Shown: one piece after another, positions 7,271 to 14,260 of the stretch | Layout: each line of letters opens with the position of its first letter | How positions within the stretch are numbered: the stretch's first letter is position 1 | Assembly: GCA_029256645.1 (NCBI GenBank) | Contig: JAQSXM010000026.1 | Coordinates: forward strand, 1 to 15,754 | Direction: 5' to 3' | Origin: Sporomusa sp. | GTDB lineage: Bacteria > Bacillota_C > Negativicutes > Sporomusales > Sporomusaceae | DNA length: 15,754 nucleotides | Notes under the pieces: model-generated | Told to the model about the DNA's origin: nothing | Seen by the model: only the letters and a program-made list of their open reading frames with translations | Database searches by the model: none | Position numbers and translations under genes: made by a program

Positions 7271-8848
7271 TTATTTAGCTTCTTTAGATACGATGTCTAA
7301 CCAATGGATACCAACCGGATGCAAGGCAAACCCTTTAATGTTAGGACGGTGGGCGGCCATATCCAGACTGTGGCTGATCAGCACCCAGGGGGCGTCTTCC
7401 ACTGCAATCTTTTGTGCTTCAGCATAGATAGCAGCACGTTTAGCCGGATCAAGTGTAGTGCGCCCTTCTTCTAACAAGGCGTCCATTTTGGGGTTAGAGT
7501 ATTTGGAAGCGTTAAGACTGCCCTTAATCTGAGATGTTTCAAGCAGCATGAGGAAATTATCCGCATCACCGTTGTCGCCAATCCAACCGTAGAAGAAGGC
7601 GTCACCCTCAGCATTAAACAAGAATTGTTTATACTCTTTCCATGGATATGATTTGATGTTCATTTTAACACCGATTTTCGCTAAATCGGCCTGCACGGCA
7701 GCAGCCAGCTTTTCACCATTAACCGGATTATACGGCCGGGGGTTAGAATAGGTGATGCAGGTAAATTCAAAGCCATTGGCATAACCGGCTTTGGCCAGCA
7801 GCTTCTTAGCTTCCTCAACATTATATTCATAGGGTTTGACATCTTTAGAGTAACCGGGGATAAAGTCAGGTAACGGGGAATTAGGCAGTTTAGCCTGGCC
7901 CTGATACAGGAATTCAACAAGCTGCTGGCGGTTAATCGCCATACTGATCGCCTTACGCAGGTCCAGGTTATCAAACGGCTTTTTGAAGGTATAAAAGCCC
8001 ATATAGTTGATATTCATGCCAGGGGTCTTAATCACGGTCATACCCTTGCTTTCCAGTGTTTTGATATCATTGGTGTCAACACCATCCATAATATCGGTGG
8101 CACCGGTCATAAGGTCAGAAGCCCGTACAGAGTTTTCTTTGGTAATTTTATAAACAACATTAGGCATTTTAGGTTTGGTACCCCAATATCCCTCAAAGGC
8201 AGTCAGCTCAACTTGCTGACCCTTATCCCATTTAACGAATTTATAAGGACCTGTACCTACCGGGTTTTCAATAAATTTATCACCGTATTTTTTCACAGCC
8301 TCAGGGCTGACAATGGGCGCAGCCAGGGCCATTGCTATGTTAGCCAGAAACGGTGCTGACGGTTTTTCCAGGGTTATTTTAACGGTATAATCATCAATGG
8401 CCTCGACTTTTTTCACCCCGTCAAAGGTAAAGGAAGCGTAGGGCATATCCTCCTTGACACTGGGGGGAAGCTGGCGTTCAATACTAAACTTAACAGCCTG
8501 GGCATTAAATACTGTGCCGTCATGGAATTTTACACCCTGGCGCAGTTTAAAGGTAATCTCTTTACCATCCGGACTTGTTGTCCATTCGGTGGCCAGCAAC
8601 GGCTGAAGCTCCGTACTGCCTGGCTTGTAGCGGATAAGTCCTTCAAAAATCTGGGTCATTATTTTGGCTGATTCGCCATCATCGACATAAGCCGGATCCA
8701 GACCACGCGGATCAGAGCCCTGAGCAAACACCAGCACATTAGCGGCCCCAGTGCTGGCAGGCTTTTTCTCACCACCACCGCAGCCGGCCAACATAATGCT
8801 GGCCACGAATACTACAGCCATTAAAAACGCTATGTTTCTTTTACTCAT
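7271..8848 (-). CDS. dppA: Dipeptide-binding lipoprotein, DppA type (SBP family 5)
   Basis: A 525-residue extracytoplasmic binding protein that delivers peptides to DppBCDF. A lipoprotein signal peptide ends in the lipobox LAGC (Cys23), so it is lipid-anchored, followed by a Gly/Lys/Ser linker. Family features seen: DPRGLDPAYVDDGES, IFEGLIRYKPG, an LRQGVKFHDGT segment, PVGTGPYKFVKW, and RPYNPVNGEKLAAAVQADLAKIGVK-like text in the second lobe. GWIGDNGDADNF matches the dipeptide-binding DppA motif, whose Asp contacts the peptide amino group in E. coli DppA. This makes dipeptides the best substrate guess; nickel or other small ligands remain possible. The start is the ATG at 8848, with GGGGGGT upstream and the signal peptide beginning MSKRN. 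An in-frame ATG at 8905 would add 19 non-signal residues. It is the first gene of the operon. Confidence 0.92.
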   Translation of the reverse strand: MSKRNIAFLMAVVFVASIMLAGCGGGEKKPASTGAANVLVFAQGSDPRGLDPAYVDDGESAKIMTQIFEGLIRYKPGSTELQPLLATEWTTSPDGKEITFKLRQGVKFHDGTVFNAQAVKFSIERQLPPSVKEDMPYASFTFDGVKKVEAIDDYTVKITLEKPSAPFLANIAMALAAPIVSPEAVKKYGDKFIENPVGTGPYKFVKWDKGQQVELTAFEGYWGTKPKMPNVVYKITKENSVRASDLMTGATDIMDGVDTNDIKTLESKGMTVIKTPGMNINYMGFYTFKKPFDNLDLRKAISMAINRQQLVEFLYQGQAKLPNSPLPDFIPGYSKDVKPYEYNVEEAKKLLAKAGYANGFEFTCITYSNPRPYNPVNGEKLAAAVQADLAKIGVKMNIKSYPWKEYKQFLFNAEGDAFFYGWIGDNGDADNFLMLLETSQIKGSLNASKYSNPKMDALLEEGRTTLDPAKRAAIYAEAQKIAVEDAPWVLISHSLDMAAHRPNIKGFALHPVGIHWLDIVSKEAK

Positions 8849-8896
8849 ACCAAATACCCCCCATAACGATTGATCAGAATTATATATATATTCTAA

Positions 8897-8902
8897 ATTA
8901 TA
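8897..8902 (-). promoter_or_regulatory. Probable -10 element of the dpp operon
   Basis: TATAAT on the - strand lies about 50 nt before the dppA ATG in a very AT-rich stretch that includes a short TA repeat (8880-8891). No good -35 hexamer is seen 16-18 bp upstream, so either an activator helps or the true promoter differs. Confidence 0.45.
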
Positions 8903-9012
8903 CATTTATTTCTAAATTCCTGCCTGCATCCACTCTGAGAACACACTATTTATTTCGTTAGCTACTGGGATTTACAACTCCAGAAATTTTCCAGCATATA
9001 CTCCTGTTTGAT

Positions 9013-9041
9013 TTGCCAAAATATAGACATAACGGTAAAAT
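9013..9041 (+). promoter_or_regulatory. Sigma-A-type promoter of the terpene synthase gene
   Basis: TTGCCA (9013-9018), a 17-bp spacer and TAAAAT (9036-9041) give a good vegetative promoter. The predicted start is near 9048, shortly before the TAGGAGGA ribosome binding site of the gene at 9076. Confidence 0.65.
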
Positions 9042-9075
9042 AGAGTTATCTATGCGGTGATCTAGGAGGAACGCT

Positions 9076-10143
9076 ATGGCAGCCTTTCTTTACCCAGCCT
9101 CCGGCCTTACACTTTTGCCCAGGTTTGTACGGAGTGTGTTCCCAATGGTTGAACAAGAACTTTCGGTTTGGCAGCAGTATGCTCAGGAAAACGGCATGCG
9201 GGAATTAGCCGACCAAGCCTTAGCAAGTATTAGTTCAAAGAAGTTTCATTGTCAGGGTGGCAGCGTCTACAGCCTGTACAAAGGTGTGCCCACCCGCAAT
9301 TTCGTGCGCCTGGTAGTAGCACTGCAGACCATTAGCGACTACCTGGACAACTTATGTGACCGGGCTGGTTTTGCCGATGAAGCAGCCTTTCGTCAACTCC
9401 ATCTGGCAATGACTGATGCGCTTGATCCCTCTGGACCGCTTAACCATTACTATGCCAACTACCCTTTTAAAGATGATGGCGGGTATTTGGCGAAACTGGT
9501 GAACACCTGCCGCGATGAGATTTGCAAACTGCCAGCCTATCATTTAGTCAAACCTGAACTCCTCCGTCAGGCTACACTCTATAGTGAGCTTCAAACCTAC
9601 AAACACCTTGACCTTGCCATACGGGAACAGAAAATGCTTGATTGGATAAACAGCCACCTGCCGGAGTATCCGGGGATCAGTCCGTGGGAATTTGCGGCCG
9701 CTACCGGGTCAACGTTAGGCATGTTTATGTTGTGCGCTGCCGCCTATAATCCGGAACTTACCCAAGACCAAGCCACTAAAATTTCGCATGCTTACTTTCC
9801 CTGGATTAATGGATTACACATCCTGCTGGATTATTTTATCGACGGTGCCGAAGACCGTTTGACCGGCGATCTTAATTTTGTTGCTTATTATACCAACACC
9901 CAGCAAACGATCGAACGGCTGACCTATTTCAGCAGGGAAGCCAACCGCCAGACAGCTGTGCTGCCGGAACCAGCCTTTGGCCTTACGGTGGTTAACGGGC
10001 TGTTGGCCATGTACCTGTCCGATCCTAAAACCGACTCGCCGGACGAACGCACCATCCGGGACAACCTACTGGATTCTGCCGGGCTATATCCCAAATTCAT
10101 GTATGGACTCTGCCGGCTGCTTAGGAAAAAAAATATACTATAA
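9076..10143 (+). CDS. ytpB: DUF2600 / YtpB-type large terpene synthase (tetraprenyl-beta-curcumene synthase-like)
   Basis: A 355-residue soluble protein, close to full length for the family. In Bacillus the characterised member YtpB cyclises C35 heptaprenyl diphosphate to tetraprenyl-beta-curcumene, a precursor of spore sesquarterpenes. Seen: the family motif SDYLDNLCDR at 87-96 (Asp88, Asp91, Asp95), and a second acidic stretch LDYFIDGAEDRLTGD at 251-265. Both are likely Mg2+/diphosphate-binding sites. A YSLYKGVPTRNFVRLVVALQ-like helix precedes the first. The start has an ideal TAGGAGGA ribosome binding site and its own promoter. It is a single-gene unit, divergent from dppA, with a terminator right after it; no prenyltransferase or squalene-cyclase gene is nearby. 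The exact product is unknown, as prenyl chain length in this host may differ. Confidence 0.85.
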   Translation: MAAFLYPASGLTLLPRFVRSVFPMVEQELSVWQQYAQENGMRELADQALASISSKKFHCQGGSVYSLYKGVPTRNFVRLVVALQTISDYLDNLCDRAGFADEAAFRQLHLAMTDALDPSGPLNHYYANYPFKDDGGYLAKLVNTCRDEICKLPAYHLVKPELLRQATLYSELQTYKHLDLAIREQKMLDWINSHLPEYPGISPWEFAAATGSTLGMFMLCAAAYNPELTQDQATKISHAYFPWINGLHILLDYFIDGAEDRLTGDLNFVAYYTNTQQTIERLTYFSREANRQTAVLPEPAFGLTVVNGLLAMYLSDPKTDSPDERTIRDNLLDSAGLYPKFMYGLCRLLRKKNIL

Positions 10144-10149
10144 CAAATA

Positions 10150-10188
10150 AAAGCGGGATTGCTCATTTTTCGTGAGCAATCCCGCTTT
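10150..10188. terminator. Convergent bidirectional terminator
   Basis: A perfect 16-bp stem, AAAGCGGGATTGCTCA (10150-10165) with its complement at 10173-10188, closes a 7-nt loop. It lies between the terpene synthase and the convergent M20 peptidase gene. The T-tracts are short on both sides. Confidence 0.85.
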
Positions 10189-10206
10189 CATTTGTTTGCG
10201 ACAATC

Positions 10207-11334
10207 TTATCTCTTACTTTGTCCAGCGGCTTTAATGATCGCTAAGGCGAATTCACCGATGTTGTAGAGATCCTCTTCTTTAATGAATTCATCTGTGGTG
10301 TGGACTTTGGACATGCCTGTACCAAGCACGGCAGTTGGAACACCATAGCTATTGAAATAGTTGGCATCACTGCCCCCGCCGGTGGCTTTGATGACCGGTT
10401 TCAGCCCGATGCTTTCGGCCGCCAGACGGGCCAGCATAACAACCGGCGCTGTCTCAGGCAGCACGAAGGCGTCATATTCTTTGCCGATTTTAACCTCGGC
10501 ACGTCCACCTGACGCTTTAGCGGTTTCTTCAAATACTTGGCGCATATGCTCGGTTTGAGCTGCCAGCTTCTCGGCACTGCGGCTGCGGGCTTCGGCTTTA
10601 ATCTCAACGATATCTGGTACAATATTGGTTGCTGAACCGCCCTTGATGCTGCCAATATTGGCTGTGGTCTCAGGGTCAATGCGGCCGTCTTTGACTGCGG
10701 CTAACGCTTTACCAGCAAGCACAATGGCGTTTATTCCTTCCTCAGGTGCAACCCCGGCATGGGCTTTCTTACCATATATAGTTATATCAATTTTATTCTG
10801 ACCAGGGGCCATATTGACAATTTCGCCAGGCGAACCGCTGGAGTCCAGTGCATAGCCAAGATCAGCCCGGACCAGGGCCGGATCAATATTTTTCGAACCA
10901 TTAAGACCGCCCTCTTCGGCAACTGTAAATATCACCTGGATGTTACCATGCGGGATATTCTGCTCTTGAACCAGCCTAAGAGCTTCCAGAATCGCCACTA
11001 CTCCGGACTTGTCGTCAGCACCCAGAATAGTATCGCCAGACGAGGTAATAATTCCTTCTTTTAATACAGGTTTAATGTCGCCACACGGCTCAACACAGTC
11101 CAGGTGCGCAGTAAGCAGCAGACAGGGCGCCGCTGCCTCAGTGCCAGGTAGAAAGCCCAATACATTACCGCAGTTACCACCGATTTTGCTGCCGGTATTG
11201 TCTTCTGACACATCCATATGTAAGTCAGTCAGTTTTTGTTTAATGACATCAGCCACCTGACGTTCTGCCCGGGTTGAACATTTAATTTGCACTAACTCAT
11301 AAAACTCATCAAGCATCCGTTTACGGTTAATCAT
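10207..11334 (-). CDS. M20-family metallopeptidase, PepT/YqjE-like
   Basis: A 375-residue cytoplasmic zinc aminopeptidase-like protein; relatives (PepT, YqjE) remove residues from small peptides. Metal-site residues are all present: His77 in TAHLD, bridging Asp107 in GADDKSG, the catalytic base Glu140 with Glu141 in AEEGG, Asp164 in ALDSSG, and His345 in KVHTTDE. The dimerisation lid domain (about 180-290) carries AHAGVAPEEGINA. GGGSDANYF follows near 319-328. The start is the ATG at 11334: GGGAGGG is 8 nt upstream and the family N-terminus fits. An in-frame ATG at 11388 would add 18 hydrophobic residues and place the ribosome binding site inside the gene. It is a single-gene unit; it could act on peptides imported by the dpp system, but its true substrate is unknown. 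Confidence 0.9.
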   Translation of the reverse strand: MINRKRMLDEFYELVQIKCSTRAERQVADVIKQKLTDLHMDVSEDNTGSKIGGNCGNVLGFLPGTEAAAPCLLLTAHLDCVEPCGDIKPVLKEGIITSSGDTILGADDKSGVVAILEALRLVQEQNIPHGNIQVIFTVAEEGGLNGSKNIDPALVRADLGYALDSSGSPGEIVNMAPGQNKIDITIYGKKAHAGVAPEEGINAIVLAGKALAAVKDGRIDPETTANIGSIKGGSATNIVPDIVEIKAEARSRSAEKLAAQTEHMRQVFEETAKASGGRAEVKIGKEYDAFVLPETAPVVMLARLAAESIGLKPVIKATGGGSDANYFNSYGVPTAVLGTGMSKVHTTDEFIKEEDLYNIGEFALAIIKAAGQSKR

Positions 11335-11408
11335 TCTGAATCCCTCCCACATAATTACCCAAGCACCCAACCATATTAAAGCTATCATGTGTAGAAAGGG
11401 TGCTCATC

Positions 11409-11726
11409 ATGCCAAAAACAATAACATTAGCCCAGCATAACCAAAAATTAGTTAAAGAGCTTACAGCTTATGGTTTTCAGGTTGTGGACAGCACTACCCA
11501 CGCCAAACCCGGTCACGCTGCTGACGCCTATTTATACGCCAGCTACCGCCCTGATATAAACGACGGTGTCGCTGCCTACTACGACCACGCTGATATTAGC
11601 ATTGGCAATTATCATTATACCACAGCAGACCACCCAGCTCCTATTATGCTTAATATTACCGGCCTAAGCGCAGGTCAGATTGCCGACACTCTCCGCCATG
11701 AACTGGCTCGCCGGCCGCAATTGTGA
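11409..11726 (+). CDS. Small YkuS/UPF0180-like protein
   Basis: A 105-residue hydrophilic protein of unknown role. The N-terminal part (AQHNQKLVKELTAYGFQVVD) and the C-terminal part (MLNITGLSAGQIADTLRHEL) resemble the ends of the short Bacillus YkuS (UPF0180) proteins. Those have a 'helix - G(Y/F)xVV - ... - TGLTxxEV' plan of about 80 residues. This one is longer, with a Tyr/His/Asp-rich middle (YLYASYRPDINDGVAAYYDHAD). The similarity is by eye and weak. The start is the ATG at 11409, with AAAGGGTG upstream; a GTG at 11400 in the same frame is less well placed. It is divergent from the peptidase gene and convergent with dinB, only 4 bp apart, with no terminator between. Confidence 0.7.
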   Translation: MPKTITLAQHNQKLVKELTAYGFQVVDSTTHAKPGHAADAYLYASYRPDINDGVAAYYDHADISIGNYHYTTADHPAPIMLNITGLSAGQIADTLRHELARRPQL

Positions 11727-11730
11727 CCGG

Positions 11731-12891
11731 TTACCGCTGGCGCGCAATCAGTGCTCCCCCCCGGGTAACAGCACCCTCACCAAACCGTTCCTTCAAGGTG
11801 TCCACAGCTTTGGCAACAGCCATACTTTTTTCATCCCCCTGATCAAACAGTGACATTTGTCCGCCTGCGGTGACAAACCCGCTTACGGTTACACCAAGCA
11901 GCCGCACGCCTTCACTTAAAGTAACATTGGCAAGCATTTCTTCGGCAATACGGTAAATTGTTTCATCAAGATTAGCAGCTACCACCAGGGTCTTGCTACG
12001 GGTAATCGTTCGGAACGAGGCAAATCGCACCTTAACAGTGATTGTCCGCCCACTTAGCCCCTGACGTCTAAGCCGCCACCCCACCTTCTCGACAAGTGTC
12101 CACAACTGCGCCTTAAGCTCTTCCCGATCCTGGATATCTTCGGCAAAGGTATTCTCTTTGCCAATCGATTTAGGCTGCCAGTCACTAATTACCGGACGCT
12201 CATCCTGACCATTAGCAAGCTGATGGATGATATATCCCAGCTGTCCACAATGTTTAGCCAATTTCTCCGGGTCAGCCTGGGCCACCTGGCCAATAGTTTT
12301 AAGTCCCAGCTTGTCGAGCGTCTGCGCAGTGGCCTGCCCTACACCCCATAGCCGGGTAACCGGAATACCGGCTAATACCTGGGCCACCTGGTCCGGCCGG
12401 ATAACCATCAATCCGTCCGGTTTCCTCATATCAGATGCCAGCTTAGCTAAAAACTTATTTGGGGCTACTCCGGCTGAGGCCGTAAGGTTAAGCTCAGTTT
12501 GGATGCGCTCTTTTATCTTAACCGCAATATCGACCGGGCTGGCAAACAATCCTTCCATACCTGTGACATCAAGGAAGGCCTCATCTAATGATAGCGGTTC
12601 AACTATCGGTGAGAATTCAGTGAATATATTTAAGATTTCGTGGGAAACCTGGCTATATTTCTCGTGATTGGGCGCTAAAAAAACTCCCTGAGGGCAGCGC
12701 CGCTTAGCTTCAACAGCCGACATAGCCGACCGAACACCCAACTTGCGGGCTTCATAGGAGGCTGTGGCTACAACACCGCGCGTCCCGGTACCGCCGATAA
12801 TAACAGGACAACCGCGCAGTTCGGGGTTATCCCGCTGCTCAACAGCCGCATAAAAAGCATCCATATCGACATGAATAATCCAGCGCTGCAT
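11731..12891 (-). CDS. dinB: DNA polymerase IV (Y-family translesion polymerase)
   Basis: A 386-residue error-prone polymerase that copies past damaged bases. Catalytic acidic residues are present: Asp9 in HVDMDAFYAAVE, and Asp103/Glu104 in SLDEAF. Phe13 sits at the steric-gate position that excludes ribonucleotides. The GVAPNKFLAKLASDMRKPDG block (palm/thumb) is intact. The little-finger domain follows, and QMSLF (345-349) matches the sliding-clamp binding motif. About 35 residues follow the clamp motif, where many homologues end sooner. The start ATG has AGGTGA 6 nt upstream and gives the canonical N-terminus. It is a single gene with its own promoter and a LexA box over the transcription start, so DNA-damage induction is expected. 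Confidence 0.96.
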   Translation of the reverse strand: MQRWIIHVDMDAFYAAVEQRDNPELRGCPVIIGGTGTRGVVATASYEARKLGVRSAMSAVEAKRRCPQGVFLAPNHEKYSQVSHEILNIFTEFSPIVEPLSLDEAFLDVTGMEGLFASPVDIAVKIKERIQTELNLTASAGVAPNKFLAKLASDMRKPDGLMVIRPDQVAQVLAGIPVTRLWGVGQATAQTLDKLGLKTIGQVAQADPEKLAKHCGQLGYIIHQLANGQDERPVISDWQPKSIGKENTFAEDIQDREELKAQLWTLVEKVGWRLRRQGLSGRTITVKVRFASFRTITRSKTLVVAANLDETIYRIAEEMLANVTLSEGVRLLGVTVSGFVTAGGQMSLFDQGDEKSMAVAKAVDTLKERFGEGAVTRGGALIARQR

Positions 12892-12917
12892 GGCGTCACC
12901 TCACATAAGATCTTCAG

Positions 12918-12929
12918 GAACACATGTTC
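12918..12929. promoter_or_regulatory. LexA (DinR) SOS box of dinB
   Basis: GAACACATGTTC is an exact fit to the core of the Bacillus-type DinR/LexA consensus GAACRNRYGTTC. It sits 6 bp downstream of the dinB -10 element and covers the predicted transcription start, a position where repressor binding would block transcription. Confidence 0.9.
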
Positions 12930-12935
12930 TAATAA

Positions 12936-12964
12936 ATTATACACCAAAAATACTATCGAATCAA
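12936..12964 (-). promoter_or_regulatory. Sigma-A-type promoter of dinB
   Basis: On the - strand, TTGATT (12959-12964), a 17-bp spacer and a perfect TATAAT (12936-12941). The predicted transcript starts inside the LexA box. Confidence 0.8.
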
Positions 12965-12983
12965 CACAGGAACGAAAGTGTCT

Positions 12984-13011
12984 TTGAATTTTTACCTACC
13001 TATGCTAAACT
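12984..13011 (+). promoter_or_regulatory. Promoter of the small secreted-protein gene
   Basis: TTGAAT (12984-12989), a 16-bp spacer and TAAACT (13006-13011), preceded by TGC (an extended -10). The predicted start falls just before the GGAGGAG ribosome binding site. Confidence 0.55.
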
Positions 13012-13038
13012 AAGGACTAAGGAAGGAGGAGTTGGCCC

Positions 13039-13374
13039 ATGAAAATCAGCCTGCTCTGTTTAGGTCTTATTCTTTTACTTACGCAGAGTGCAGCAGCAGA
13101 GATTCCACCAATTCTTTGGTCAGAATCAATTCGGACTACACCACCAAAACCGACCAGAGAGCTGATCAATCTTGATAATTATATGATTTTAAGGTCAGAC
13201 CGCAGCCTCTCCATCAACCTGTCTGAGCATTCTCCGTTAAAATCCATTGACCTGCGCCTGGATGATAATGACTATTTACACTTAAATAAACAGGATTTCC
13301 TTTTTACTATCCAGCTTTCAGATAAAATTACCAAGATTATTGATATCCCGTTCGGCGAACATAAATTTAATTAG
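13039..13374 (+). CDS. Small secreted protein of unknown function
   Basis: A 111-residue protein that I do not recognise. Residues 1-20 are a clear Sec signal peptide: Lys2, a hydrophobic core (ISLLCLGLILLLT) and SAAA before the likely cleavage after Ala20. The mature part of about 91 residues has no cysteine and no lipobox. It begins with a Pro-rich stretch (EIPPILWSE, TTPPKPT). It then alternates short hydrophobic and polar stretches (NYMILRSDRSLSINL, SIDLRLDDNDYLHL, FLFTIQL, KIIDIPFG), which suggests an all-beta fold. An excellent GGAGGAG ribosome binding site, a promoter and a strong terminator show it is a real stand-alone gene. It is divergent from dinB but outside the LexA box control region. 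No partner gene is visible. Confidence 0.8.
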   Translation: MKISLLCLGLILLLTQSAAAEIPPILWSESIRTTPPKPTRELINLDNYMILRSDRSLSINLSEHSPLKSIDLRLDDNDYLHLNKQDFLFTIQLSDKITKIIDIPFGEHKFN

Positions 13375-13375
13375 C

Positions 13376-13418
13376 AAAAGAAGTCCCGGGCGGTAGCGCC
13401 GCCAGGGACTTCTTTTTT
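13376..13418. terminator. Strong terminator after the secreted-protein gene (bidirectional)
   Basis: The 12-bp stem AAAAGAAGTCCC (13376-13387) pairs with 13405-13416. It continues, after one mismatch, into GGCGG/CCGCC around a TAGCG loop. TTTTTT ends the + strand side. The convergent Mrr-like gene ends 4 bp beyond and can use it in reverse. Confidence 0.9.
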
Positions 13419-13421
13419 GGC

Positions 13422-14180
13422 TCAATGCCCAAAATATTTTAATGTCTTGTCAAGAACCTGGGTCAACATTTCTTCGCCAGGCATTTGGTTGGTATTAACA
13501 AATTCTAAATCAAAGGTAATGTTATCTAATTTGATAAATGGCACCAATTCATGATTGGTTTGCAAAAACACAGACTTGGCAAAGGTATGTACAACCGTCT
13601 GCAGTCTGTCACCAAGTGCGTTGCTTTGTTTGCCATAATGATCAAAAACGCCTTGTACTGAATCCACGCAATTGCCGCTCTCATCATAGATAAAGGTATA
13701 TTTGGGATTTGCATTCATTTGAATAAGCTCATCACCTAAGCCCGCCTGTTCTTTAGCCTCTTTAACCCAGGCTTTGTCTACGTTGATCTGGACATTACCG
13801 ATAACAGGCTCCCAGACGTCCGCGGCAAGCGGAGCAAAAAGTTCATAGAGAATAATACCGGCATTGGCGGCCATGTCCTTAATATCTTTCTTATATACCG
13901 GCTGAGTCACAATGACACCCATGACCTGGCCCGGTATATCTCTGACAATCCGTAAGAAGGTAAATAGCTCACCCAGGCTTACCTGCTCTTTAGCCTGAAT
14001 AATTGTTTTATAGGTGATATCCCCATCAGTAAACTCCCAGTACACATCGGTTTCATGGGTTGCTGTCCGGCCTTCAATCACGGCGTTGTACTGAGCTTTA
14101 ATAGTTTTAACGGCAGTTTCACCGGCAATGGCTTCGTATATGTCACGCACAGCCTGCTGATAGATATTTTGGGTTGTCAA
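13422..14180 (-). CDS. Mrr-like PD-(D/E)XK nuclease, stand-alone
   Basis: A 252-residue protein. Residues 1-120 look like an Mrr/type IV restriction endonuclease-like domain: a helical start (QQAVRDIYEAIAG) and GRTATHETDVYWEF, which parallels the family's HQIDVxWE motif (Asp45). Then come YKTIIQAKEQ, giving a QxK active site (Gln62, Lys64), and a helix GELFTFLRIVRDI. MGVIVTQ and DMAANAGIILYEL complete the usual core. Residues 120-252 are unassigned. No methylase, helicase or specificity gene is adjacent. The family cleaves DNA, often modified DNA; the target here is unknown and it could have another DNA- or RNA-processing role. The start is a TTG, with GGTGGTG 5 nt upstream; no ATG upstream fits. 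It has its own promoter and shares the terminator at 13376-13418. Confidence 0.7.
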   Translation of the reverse strand: MTTQNIYQQAVRDIYEAIAGETAVKTIKAQYNAVIEGRTATHETDVYWEFTDGDITYKTIIQAKEQVSLGELFTFLRIVRDIPGQVMGVIVTQPVYKKDIKDMAANAGIILYELFAPLAADVWEPVIGNVQINVDKAWVKEAKEQAGLGDELIQMNANPKYTFIYDESGNCVDSVQGVFDHYGKQSNALGDRLQTVVHTFAKSVFLQTNHELVPFIKLDNITFDLEFVNTNQMPGEEMLTQVLDKTLKYFGH

Positions 14181-14214
14181 TATAACACCACCATATTTTA
14201 ATTACACATTATAT

Positions 14215-14243
14215 ATTTTACCGTCATTTAAGCATAAATACAA
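14215..14243 (-). promoter_or_regulatory. Promoter of the Mrr-like gene
   Basis: On the - strand, TTGTAT (14238-14243), a 17-bp spacer and TAAAAT (14215-14220), with a second TATAAT-like element just downstream. It lies in the 80-bp gap after the exoribonuclease gene; no terminator is seen in that gap, so read-through is also possible. Confidence 0.55.
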
Positions 14244-14260
14244 ACTTTTCTGCCTTGTTC

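Noticed and set aside
8880..8891. TA dinucleotide run as a repeat element
   Set aside because: Only about six units; ordinary AT-rich promoter sequence.
8849..8905. Upstream ATG for dppA
   Set aside because: It would put 19 polar residues in front of a complete lipoprotein signal peptide, and the -10-like TATAAT lies over it.
10759..11064. + strand frame of 101 codons opposite the M20 peptidase
   Set aside because: Antisense shadow, no ribosome binding site, no recognisable protein.
9076..11334. Terpene synthase and M20 peptidase as one biosynthetic cluster
   Set aside because: They are convergent with a strong terminator between them, and nothing else links them.
12227..12667. + strand frame of 146 codons opposite dinB
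   Set aside because: Lies wholly within the well-supported dinB gene; no initiation signal.
13039..14180. Secreted protein plus Mrr-like nuclease as a toxin-immunity or defence pair
   Set aside because: The genes are convergent with separate promoters and a terminator between them; the secreted protein has no toxin motif.
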